Positions 47,750 through 57,874 of a stretch of 64,000 nt of DNA are shown here, one piece after another. The first letter of the stretch is position 1; each line of letters begins with the position of its first letter. The notes under the pieces are model-generated. The model saw only the letters and a list, made by a program, of their open reading frames with translations. It was not told where the DNA came from and did not search any database. The stretch covers positions 41,158 through 105,157 of the forward strand of contig QNQO01005848.1 of the NCBI GenBank assembly GCA_003290165.1, given 5' to 3'. The DNA is from Berberis thunbergii. Lineage: Eukaryota; Streptophyta; Magnoliopsida; Ranunculales; Berberidaceae. The translations under genes and the position numbers were made by a program.

Positions 47750-49250
47750 GCATATATTAAAAAAAATCTTGAAACCAAGGAAATGGCTGAGGAGAAAGCC
47801 TTTAAGGATTACTTCTCCCCTTCTACCTCGAGGTTTGAAACAGTTCTTATGACGATGACTCAGAAATTAGATGCACTTATGAATTTGAATCAACCCCTAC
47901 CTCCCACTAATGTTTCATTTGAGGGTTGTGTTGCATGTTCGAGTCCTAGTCATTCTACAGCTGATTGTGATTTGCAATATGATTATCCTGAATATTTCGC
48001 TGAGCAAATCCATTCTTTTAATACTAATTGGCGACCTAGTTATAATTCAAAGTCTAACTATTACAACCCTGGTTTTGCCAATAATCACAATCTCTCCTGG
48101 GCTCATAACTCACACCAAGGGGGACATATATTCTCTTTCAGGCTCCTCAATACCCTAATCATGTTATGCCTCAATTTAACCAAGCTCCTCCATCCAACAC
48201 ATCAAGTTTAGAGGAAACGATTAACCGTTTTATGCAGTGCACAGAACGACTACTTGAACATGATTCTCAGGCTATGTTAGAGTCAAAAGCCATGATTCAA
48301 CACCAATCTCAAGCCATCACTAGACTTGAGATAGTTGTGGATCATATTACTGAGGCATTATCTGAAAGTGAGTTAGGAAGAGTTCCTAAACACTCTATTC
48401 AAAATTCAGAGCATCGACTCTAAATAAATAGTAGCACATTTTTCATAACTAGTAGCACATCAAAACCTGAGTCAGATGATGTTTTTGAGGATAATGTGAT
48501 CGAAACTACTTTTCTTCTTGACCCATTCCTTTCCCCACATTTTCATGATGACCCACTCGACATATGCCTTTCTAGTGACTCTTGCATGAAGTCTAATTCT
48601 CAATGTTATTTGGAGTCAAGCATCGACTATTTTCACGATACGAATGACCCCATAATTCAAGAAATAGTCAAGTCGTTATCGGAGGACACATCTAATGAGA
48701 TACTACATGCCATAGGTAGTGCTAATTTGGGTTTGGGGGTGTTGTTGCTTTGTCTAACTCATCATCTTGGTGTAGTTCATTTTATTATGATGAGCCTGTA
48801 CCACCCGATATATCTATAGACATACCTCGTTCCATCATTTTCATATTGACATATTGACTAATGCTACCGATGTGGATCCATTGTTTGTAAGAGATGATTT
48901 CAGTTTTGACCACCCTGTTGTGATACATATTCAATCTTCTGATTTGCAACCTAACTTAGGATGTCTCTTTTTAGGAGTAGGTAGGAGTCATTTCCTGGAT
49001 ATCATTGTTTATGACCCCTTTCTGCTCAAGGTTCCCACGGATTCTCTAAGAATGCGAGTTCATTTGCATTTTCTCTATGAGTTTGCATGGGATTTGTTAG
49101 TATACGTTGTGTCGCATGTGGTTGCTACTATTTGTTGGATGGATCCTCAACTTTTTAGGTTGTTGCTATATGCTTCCTTGCCCCGTTTTGAGGAGAGTGT
49201 TCGCTATATGTGTATTCCTCGTCATTTCATGGTATATCATTTATGAGGAA
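47750..49250 (+). pseudogene. Athila-type Gag C-terminus plus unknown downstream protein (A2)
   Basis: The first frame contains a CX2CX4HX4C zinc knuckle (CVACSSPSHSTADC) and NYYNPGFANNHNLSWAHN, an Athila-type Gag signature. The larger N-terminal Gag domain is missing, because the leader joins directly to the region before the knuckle. A frameshift near 48125 leads to a second frame rich in Gln and Glu (48166-48423). Two further frames, 48496-48819 and 48854-49246, are acidic and then hydrophobic and do not resemble pol. The same arrangement is found inverted in element A1. The likely product is a non-autonomous element's Gag-like protein. The downstream part is unrecognised. Confidence 0.65.
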
Positions 49251-51456
49251 GAACATATGTCGGGATGATGACGTTAAACCAAGCTCTCCTAGGAGGCAGC
49301 CTAGCTTTAGTTGTGTCATTATGGTTAATCTGGACTGATTTTCGAGTTTTTTCTAGCTGCATTTCACTCATACTCGTTAACTCCGTAACAATTTTGACTG
49401 ACAACTGATACATTTAATTTTTTTCATTTGTCCATTTGTATATTTTTTGTATCCTATATTGCTTATATCAATTTATTATGATGAGTCCACAGTTCTTATG
49501 TTTTTGAGCATTCATTGGTGGACGATTTCGTCGAAATTAGTAAAAACTTTCTCATGGTAATATCACTCTAACTCTCATTTTTTCTTTTTTCTGCGTTTGT
49601 CATAATCATCATTTTATACATCGAGGACAATGTTTGGTTTAGGTTTGGGGTGAGGTTTAAGAGTTTTTTCTGCATTCTTTGAAAATTTTGAAATGAAATG
49701 TATTTCACAATTGACTATTGTATTCTACTCAATCTCCATTGAATACATAGTTAATTATGACTGTGTGAAAATTTTCGTAAATGCATTCAAAATCTAAGTT
49801 TCTTTCCAATGAAGAGGATGTGTTTTCAAGTATGCCTTTAAATTTGAGGAATACATGCTTACACTTGTCACTTTAATATATTAATAGGAAAACATATGGT
49901 TTGATATTATCTTTAAGTTAAATATATTTCATGATATATTTTCAACTCGACCACTCTTGCACTATAAGCCGAGTTAGCATAACTCGAAGTTAATCAGTAA
50001 GATATTAATTAGAAAACCTTAGAATAATAGTGGAGACTTAACCCTTGTGAATTTCGAGACATTCTACTTTTTTTTTTAGAGTTATTAAATAAACTCTGAC
50101 TTTTCTTGAGTTCGCACTATTTCGTTGATGATCTCATTATTCTTGTTTCTTTTATTGATTGCTTTGATAATGTCGTTAAAATTGAATTATTACACTAGAA
50201 CTTCTTGATTTATTTAGTTGAGATGTCATAATACCGACTAGAGCTTAAGAAGTGATATAAGCATTTTTTTTCTTTGAACCGTTCTTTAGCCTTTTAGCCT
50301 ACTTAATGATAAATATCCATTTGCAGCCCTTTGAGCCTTTAAATAAACTTTTTCTTTACTAACCTCATCTCCATTGCCTACTCCAGTTAGAGAGTAATAT
50401 CCTATACTATTTTTATCCTTACCCAATGTGTCTGAGAATGTATATGGTTGATGTATTTTTTAAATGGGCAAATAAAAAGAGTTGAAATTAAATATTCCAT
50501 GAATCCTCGGGATTGAAATGTTTTATTGTGTAGAAGGGAAAGCATGTCAAAAAAATATATATATATAAATGAAAAAAAAATATGAAGAAAATTTTCGAAG
50601 GAAGAAAATTAATGGTGTACAACATTGGTTTATTCTTCAGAGCCCCACATGCTTATTAAAGGGTGTATCCATTCTCGGAGAATTTTCTTGTATTCTTTTT
50701 CCATTCTTATAAGCCAAAATCTTAGCCTCATTACAACCTAATAAAGACCTAATTGATCTTAAGTAAATGTCTGGTTCATAGATGTGGAGATTAAATAGAC
50801 AAGAACTATGGTATATGATTCAACATTCTCAAAGTAATTGATATTCCTGTCCATGAGATCATATTCATTTCATTCTTTGAAAAATCTGTTTTTCATGATT
50901 ATTATATGTGAGATATTTGTGTTTCCATAATTTATTCTCTTTCTCATATATAAATTGAGTGATAAATAACCAATCTCTGAGTGATTCATTTCTTAGTGAC
51001 AAGAGAAATTTGTAGTTGAAGCGTACAATTCAAAGGTTATCTAGTCGTATCTTTGCAAAGAAAAATAAAGTTATGTTGATAAGGCCATGCACACACACAC
51101 ACACACTTCGAGTTGGGAATAATTGATGAAATTATTTAACCTTTGGTATTATTAAATTGTTGTTAGACGTTTTGATATATTATTGTGACACTGTTAGTTG
51201 TTTTCTGAAAATTTTGGCAATTAAATTATTTCTCTGAGGATAATAGATCAAGTTACCATGTTTTGGAAATTTATTGAGTCATAATGTTTGTGCGTGACAT
51301 TTCTGGAAACCCTCACGAGACTATAACTCGTCCACTAAAGGTAATCTAGCGGTTTAAAACTTTGTTGCACGTTTAAGTTAAGTGCAACAGATGATTCCTG
51401 CGAAAGTGAGTTAGAATTTTATTTTTATTGTTTTGCTCGAGGACTAGCGAAATATA
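49251..51456 (+). other. Noncoding 3' internal region of element A2
   Basis: This is AT-rich, without open frames of note, and conserved in inverted form at 2765-5080. It is where pol would be expected to end in an autonomous relative. Confidence 0.7.
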
Positions 51457-51470
51457 GGTTTGGGGGTATT
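51457..51470 (+). promoter_or_regulatory. Polypurine tract of element A2
   Basis: GGTTTGGGGGTATT lies immediately before the LTR start TGATATTCAC. It is also the point where the A1 inversion breaks. Confidence 0.65.
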
Positions 51471-53407
51471 TGATATTCACGTAATTATTACATAATATAT
51501 CCCTTAATTTATATATGTTAGTGTTTCGATTATTATATTTATTCTTATTATTTCATTTTTATGTCTTTGTAGGAATTTAAGCGTGAACGATGAAATCACA
51601 TTAAGGCGACAATTGAAGTAATGATCAATTGGTTGATTCTAGCGGTGGTACAAAGTAGATGGTCACATATCTAAACCTAACCCAAATAAACCTAGGTCCA
51701 CTTAGTTTAACCTAAGCCCAAACCCAAAATGCTAATCTAGAAACCCAAGCCCAACGCCTTTTGGAGAACCCAAGCCCAAGGAAATAAGATATTTAGGTCT
51801 TCCCCATTCTTAGAGAAAACTTCCCCTCTTCTTCCACGTTGTTTTTCTCTTCCTCTCTTTTCCATCCACCACGCCAATCCACCTTGCGGCAGTGCGATCA
51901 TCCCGCCATCACCACCTCCCCTCGTCCTCCACCATCATCCGTCACCTCGCCTTCCTCCCTCACCCGCTCTTCCTCGCTCGATAGGGGTGACGCACCACCC
52001 TGTCCATCGTAGACATCATCAACTTCTTGTTTCACATAACCACCGCCCCTATCCCTGTCGCAAACCACCGTAACAACACCGCCCACGGACCCCCCTGTTC
52101 CTCTCTTATTCCCCTGTTTTCGTGTCTCTTTCTTCACCTCGCCATCGTCCAACATCATCACCGCCGAGCACCACCATCAGACGCCACTACTCCTCCTTCC
52201 TGTTTCTCTCTTTCTCAGCCACCGCCCTGTTGCACCATGCGACAGAGCTCCACCGCTCTGTCTCCTTCCTCCATTCTCGCCCTCTTCAGTCTCTCTCTCT
52301 TTGTTAATCCTTCTCCCAGCCCCCTCTCTCTCTCTTGCAAAAACCGGAGCTCGTCGGAGGAACAAAGAGCTCGTGAGGAGTAGCGTAAACAGGGAGCGCC
52401 TCCCTGTTTCCCTGTTTCACCAACCCTGTTCCTATTTCTCCTTCGCGTATTTTTCTCTCTCGTTGTTTCCTCACCCTCTCTCTGTCTTCTTGCAGGTACC
52501 GGAGCCGTTTGGAGTGAAGACGAAGGAGTGCGGCTCGCTAGCGACGAAGGCGCAATGAAAACGCGAGATTTTTGGCGGGAACCAATTGTTTTTCAAATAG
52601 TTGGCTATTTGCACCCCGAGAGTCTGTAAGAGCCACCACAGAGCATTTGTAACTTATTCTCGGGATTCGTGTTCGTGCATAGATGAATTCCACCTCCATT
52701 GATGTTGTGACCACTACTACCATGATCTTCTAGACCCCACGCCGAGGCGAAGATGAAACCACAGGGTTTCTTAGAGTTTGTTGTATTTGAATTTATTGTT
52801 TTCTTTATACTTGAACGTTAAACGCATTTGATTTCTGAGTTTCAATAATTTGCTTTCACCAATTATATCCTGATTAATTATCTAGACTAGTCGGTAGTTA
52901 GAAGTACCCTTTATTGATATTCAAAACCTGTTTTAATCAATTAATCTGAATCTGTGATTGTGTGTGCCGTAAGAAGACATACAATGCTAGGGGTTTAGAA
53001 TTAGTTAAAATAAGCATGTGATTGTGTGTGCCATAAGAAGAAATATACCTTTGCTGAAATCAATTGCGAACATAGATTAATCTTTAGGTTAGTCATATTA
53101 ATTCCTGAAAACAATAATTTGGATTACACAAATCTTGAAGAATCTGTGGTGGATTCAATGTCTCGGTCCCCTCTCGTGTCATCCTATCAGTTTAATTTTA
53201 GTTGTCAATTCATTTTCTTAATTTAGTAATTTTCATCTGCTGTAAGCCCCAACTCTAAATTGGTTCAAATAAGTCTTAGAATTCGACTATCTCGTCAATC
53301 CTCGTGGGATCGACCTGTATTTGTCACTGTCTACCAATTAGACAACCGTGCATTATTACAAGTAGGGTTTATCAACTTATTAATTTAGGTTAATAAAAAC
53401 TCCATCA
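51471..53407 (+). repeat. 3' LTR of element A2
   Basis: This LTR is 1937 bp, starts TGATATTCAC, ends TCCATCA, and aligns with 1-1930. Frames inside it (51898-52558) mirror those in the A1 LTR and are not genes. Confidence 0.88.
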
Positions 53408-53920
53408 ATCAACAATGGTAAACTTTTCCGTAGTTAATTGACAACGGCTAAAATCCGTCGCTAAGTTGCAAAAATTCCGTCGTTTTATTTGCAAAAATTT
53501 CGTCGTTTTATTTGAGATAGCAGCAATAGCGACGGCTTGTAAAATGTTTGAGAGGGCTAAGGCTGTCGCAAATTGACAAAATAGAGATGGTTTTTGCCGT
53601 GGCTATTTAGTGACGGCCTCAAACCGTCGCTAAGTTGAAAATCAAATCGACAAAATAAAGACGACATTTGTCGTGGCTATTTAGCGACGGCTTCAAACCG
53701 TTGCTAAGTTGCAAACCAAATTAACAAAACAGGGACGGCTTTTGCCGTGGCTATTTAGTGACGGCTTCAAACCGTTGCTAAGTTGCAAATCAATTTAACA
53801 AAACAGGGACGGTGTTTACCGTGGCTAATTGGCGACGGCTTCAAACCGTTGCTAAGTTGCAAATCAAATTGTCAAAATAGAGACGACATTTGTTGTTGCT
53901 AACACTAACTTGTTGTAGCT

Positions 53921-55575
53921 AAAAAAATTACTAATGAAAATTCATTTTTTATAATGAAATTAGTTCTTTTTATTAATTTTCAGATTTCTCATTGCCTTTT
54001 ATTTGTCATTCAGAATAACATTTCAAACCTAAACATAATTATATTAATTTCCGTATAATCAATAACTTGTCCATTACAAAAAAATACAATCCCAAACACT
54101 TTATACATAAATACAATTTTAATTTGAGATATAACTGACTTAAACATAAATCATAGTGATCGTCTATGGGACATACAACAAAAATTATACATACAACAAT
54201 TCATGTGATCTTGCACACCATATTGATTATCCCACAAAATGTGTTCTACTTCAAAACCAATATCAATTCAGCCACACCTAAACCTATAAAATTTGAAAGT
54301 GTGGTGCATGAGAAATGTATTGAATGTTTAAGCTATGTAATACAAATCTCATAAAGTTGCAATTTCAAATGGAGACTCTCAGTTACAACTAAGATGCTTT
54401 TTTACATTACTAATCAACATCTTATTAGATAGAATAAAATATTCTTTTCTATTTTGAGTTGGCACATTTGTAGGATCGACAAAGGTTAGCAGAACATATT
54501 AACAAGGTGAAATAAATAAATTTAAATGCTACGATGCTGAAATTTAAACGCTGAAATGTTGAAATAAACACTGAAATAAATGTTGAAATGCTTAAATAAA
54601 TTCAAACAACGTACTGGCATTGAAGCAGCATTCCAATTAGCATTCAAACTAACATTCCTACTAGCAGCATACTGGCATTCCTACTAGCAACATACTGGCA
54701 TTCAAGTTGAGCAGACAAAGTAAAAATATTGCATATCAGAATTATGGCGGAATGTTCAACCAAGTTGAGCAGAAAACAATCAATAAGCTTATCTAAAGCT
54801 TATGTTCAACCAATAAATAAGTTTGTAGAATGTTCAACCAATTGAGCAGGAAAGTTATGTTCAATCAATAAGTTGGCAGAATGTTCAACCAAGTTGAGCA
54901 GGAAAGTTAAGTTATTATTTTCTTATCTAAAGCTCATAATTCAACAATCAATAAGTCTCTGACACCAACTTAATTCCTGAAGCAAGATGGCCACTAGAAT
55001 TTCACTAGGATTGCGTGTTGGATTACAAGTAAAACATATAGTCATGCACAATACAAGACATGATATTGACTAAATGAAAAAGATTCAAGTTTTTTTTTTT
55101 ATAAATTAAACCTCCGGTAGGGAGGGGAAACTATGGGATTCCAAACCTTTATTACTTATCAAAAAATTTGATTTACAAGCTGAACGGAGGTACATTACAG
55201 ATGCTAGCAAACTATAAGTTTATTTCTAGAAAATTATATTCGGATGTTTATGCAGCCAATCAACCAAATTTCAGTGGGGGAACATGCGGATGCTAGCAAA
55301 CTAATGAAGAATCATGTAATCGCCGCATTATAGACAACAGTATCATATGGGAAAAACCCCATTACAACCACTCATTATTGAAGAATCGATACCCACTATG
55401 AAAGGGATATATATGAAAACAAAATCGCTATGACCACAGTAAATGATCAAGAAGTGGTCTTCCAAGTATGAAAAAATATTGGTAAGCATACAAGAAATCT
55501 AACTAGTGTGATAGTCAAATGATCTCATGTTCTGATGTCGTCTACAACTCAATGGTTGCTTTAAATCCTACTTGA
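53921..55575. other. Unassigned DNA
   Basis: No gene recognised. Bases 54530-54600 hold short GCTGAAAT-type repeats, and 54600-54920 hold irregular repeats of ACTGGCATTC and TTGAGCAGRAAA. Confidence 0.5.
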
Positions 55576-55846
55576 GTCTCTCCCGAAAATAAATTTCCTA
55601 GTCCAATCTGTAACCACCAGCATCCTTGTGCGCTAGCTGACTTGCTTACTGCAAAAGATGCAAGACAATCAAAGAGAATAAATATTATGTTCATTCAAGG
55701 TAAAGATGAAACATTTCAATAAAATTCATAATTGTAATAGCGAACACACCTTCACAGCGTGCTCTGCTGATTTCCTGGCATGATCAGCTTGCAGGTAACT
55801 GCAATGCAGGCATTCCCCTCGTTGGAAGTAAAAGATCCATACTGCT
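55576..55846 (-). pseudogene. C-terminal exon pair of an unrecognised gene
   Basis: Two minus-strand pieces appear to belong together. The first (about 55846-55750) reads [20 protein letters not shown] then SAEHAVK. The second (about 55645-55576) reads SKSASAQGCWWLQIGLGNLF then SGETQVGFKATIEL and a stop. The sequence between them has a splice-like acceptor (TTTTGCAG), but the donor phase is not clean. I do not recognise the family. The first piece continues the frame of the AGC kinase fragment without a break, so it could be an in-frame fusion made during capture. Confidence 0.45.
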
Positions 55847-56284
55847 CTACACATACTGCTCTTTCCACTCTCAACTAAATCATGATCACTAATCTTAGTG
55901 CTTCCACTGGTTTTGCGGAGACTGTTGGCTCCATCACTAAATTTTGCAGAAGCTGAACTATATTTGACACTCCCAGGCTCAGATATATTCTTCTCTTGAT
56001 CCCCTCCACCATCTAGTGAGCACCTAATTTCTTTTACAGAAGCAGCATTTACTTGTGTAGGCAACTGTTCTAACAATTCTGGAGGAAGAATTTACACCCA
56101 ACTTATTGTCTATTTTCTTGTTCTCTGAGGCATAGGCAATGACCAGCTCTGCAACAGCTTCTTCAACAGAATTTTGCAAATTTTTAGGCGTAACTGGTTT
56201 TGATTTGTTGGTTTTTGTGATTAGCAATGGTGAAGGTTTGCGCCTACTTTTCTCTACTGTTTGATTACCAAGCTTTGATGCCAT
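55847..56284 (-). pseudogene. N-terminal fragment of a D6PK-type AGC protein kinase
   Basis: The minus frame starts MASKLGNQTVEKSRRKP at 56284. After one frameshift near 56090 it continues [15 protein letters not shown] and ends [10 protein letters not shown]. The SGKSSMCR motif comes directly before the Gly-Ser-Thr-Ser-Ser-Asp-Val stretch in D6PK/G11A-type plant AGC kinases. Here it is cut just before that stretch. No kinase domain is present. Intact members phosphorylate PIN auxin transporters at the plasma membrane; this fragment cannot. It is one of the chain of captured pieces in the 55.6-61.8 kb interval. Confidence 0.65.
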
Positions 56285-56564
56285 TGAAGAATATTTCCTT
56301 TAAAGTCGAGCAAACCCATTATTAACTCCCAGCTCTCTCTGTCCAAAGAAAAGGTTCGATACTAATCGTGATCTTCGCAGTGAAGTTGTCATAACCAGAA
56401 GCAGCAGATGCAAAACTAACACCAGTCAATAGCTCTTCCTTCTTCAGCGTTGGGTCCAGGAAGGCTGGAATGCTCATTTTCAATCCCAACGATTCCGTTA
56501 CACAAACAAATCAAAGAATAAAGAACACCCAAAGAGAAACCATTCAGTTTGAACGACATAAAGT

Positions 56565-56850
56565 GATATAGAGGAGCAAACCAGTGAAGTCTGTGGGGAG
56601 TCTTCCATTGCCGAACCTTCCAGTAAACTGACCATTGAAGAAATTCTTCCTGTAAGGTGCAAAGTTTGCCTTAAATGTTGTATTAAGCCTATTGCTGTTT
56701 CCAGATCAACACTTGAATCACCAAACACCAAAATGCATGAAACATTTTTTGGAGCAACGCCTACACCATGTTGTCCGCTGATGGATTCAGCACAAGTGAA
56801 ATGGTAAACATAATGACAATAAGCAGCACCACCACCATGGTTGCCTTCAT
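56565..56850 (-). pseudogene. GDSL esterase/lipase first exon fragment
   Basis: A minus-strand ATG at 56850 opens a typical signal peptide (MKATMVVVLLIVIMFTISLV). An in-frame stop follows, and a frame change leads into NVSCILVFGDSSVD, which is block I of GDSL lipases with the nucleophile Ser in GDSS. A second frameshift is needed to read NRLNTTFKANFAPY and GQFTGRFGNGRLPTDF. The fragment ends near 56565, about where the first intron of such genes often lies. Only the N-terminal quarter of a protein of about 360 residues is present. Intact members are secreted hydrolases. Confidence 0.8.
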
Positions 56851-56884
56851 GGTCATATGCGAAGTTTGCACACACAAATTGCAC

Positions 56885-57401
56885 AAGAGAACTGATAGGT
56901 TTATCTGTGCAAAAAGCTCACTTTATCTGGCAAATCTTTAGGGAATGAGGGTTATTTGATGTTTTGACTGAACCTAGATAGCTAACACACAATTCATATT
57001 GAATGACTTCATAAAAAAAATTTCATATTGATTGCTAACATAACCAAATCCAGCTTACATTTCAGATATTATTCACTTGATTTATGGGTCAAAATATTGA
57101 TTTTTGAATCCATATCAGAGGTTAGGGTTCCCAGAATATAGAGAGCACAATAACCAGAATTGCCGCCATAAAAAGATAATACTTAAATGAATATGAATGG
57201 CAATACAACTTTGACTTATGCACAAATGCACATGCAAAGATTGTAATAAAAAGAGTAACGAGTGAGAACTCACAGCCAAAAAGCTTATCATAAAAAGGAA
57301 CCCCTAGGAGAATGACCAAGTCAAACCCCAATCCCTGAAAATAAACAAAAAATCATCTACTGAAAAATGTACATAAGAAGTAAGCCAAGAGCATTACTTA
57401 C
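56885..57401. other. Unassigned DNA between captured fragments
   Basis: No certain exon. A GGATTGGGGTTTGAC stretch near 57330 on the minus strand follows a TTTTCAG acceptor and loosely resembles the next MCTS1 exon (GIGVD), but similarity ends there. Confidence 0.35.
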
Positions 57402-57469
57402 ATATCTTTTGCCGACATCTTTGTATAACCTATTGCAAGAGCGTGTTGCTTTCCTTCAGCCATTATGGC
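57402..57469 (-). pseudogene. MCTS1/MCT-1-like (PUA domain) exon fragment
   Basis: A 68-bp minus-strand exon flanked by CAG and GTAAGT reads AIMAEGKQHALAIGYTKMSA then KD. This is the C-terminal PUA region of MCT-1-like translation factors, which with DENR help re-initiation and ribosome recycling. The exon is open and its splice sites look normal, but no other certain exon of the gene is nearby. It lies between NOP2 and GDSL fragments in the same orientation. Confidence 0.75.
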
Positions 57470-57874
57470 CTGGAAGATTTAAGGGAACAGACAATAAGAA
57501 AATTATTGATTCTAGCAACTAAACAAAGCATTTAAGGCATAACTTAGATTTAGTGATAGAATAGTCGTTAGCTTGATGTCTAAATCACAACAAAATCAAA
57601 CTTGCTCACAAGCAGCATATGCTACCAGACAGATCAAAATCTCCTTTGACTGCCTAAGATACATTTCAGATTCATTATGCCTTGGTTTGAGAACAAAATC
57701 TACTAATAACAAGCCGAGAAATGAAACACTGCAATAAAACAGGAAAAAGAAACAGAAATACAATGTCGCATTGATCGCGTTTATGAAATGGAGGTATTCT
57801 CATATTTGACTTGAAAACAAAGAAGAGGGTGTATATTATAGCACCAATAAACCCTAATGTGAACTGACACATAC
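57470..57874. other. Unassigned DNA between captured fragments
   Basis: No exon recognised. Confidence 0.4.

Larger units (their letters stand above)
46901..53407 (+). mobile_element. Athila-like element A2, lacking its 5' LTR
   Basis: In order it has a PBS complementary to tRNA-Asp (46908-46925), a leader, a gag-derived region (47750-49250), a noncoding 3' internal region, a polypurine tract and a 3' LTR. No LTR precedes the PBS; the CACTA-like subterminal repeat runs directly into it. There is no pol. The 3' internal part contains ATACATCGAGGACAATGTTT and GGTTTGGGGTGAGG (49616-49653), a sequence type often found after pol in Athila-like elements. Confidence 0.85.
46466..53920. mobile_element. 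CACTA-like element split by an Athila-like insertion
   Basis: The left end is CACTACACAAAAAAAGTC at 46466, typical of CACTA (En/Spm) transposons. It is followed by subterminal repeats of GCGACGGCTTCAAACCGTT type, 46480-46900 and again 53408-53900. The right end is probably near 53920, where TTGTTGTAGCT reads as a decayed CACTA terminus. Flanking triplets are CAA and AAA, so the target duplication is unclear. No transposase is present. Without the insert the element is about 0.95 kb, of which roughly 0.3 kb is duplicated flank. Confidence 0.65.

Noticed and set aside
53408..53920. CRISPR-like array of GACGGCTTCAAACCGTTGC repeats
   Set aside because: The repeats are imperfect, of variable spacing and palindromic, and they adjoin a CACTA-type terminus. 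This is plant DNA.
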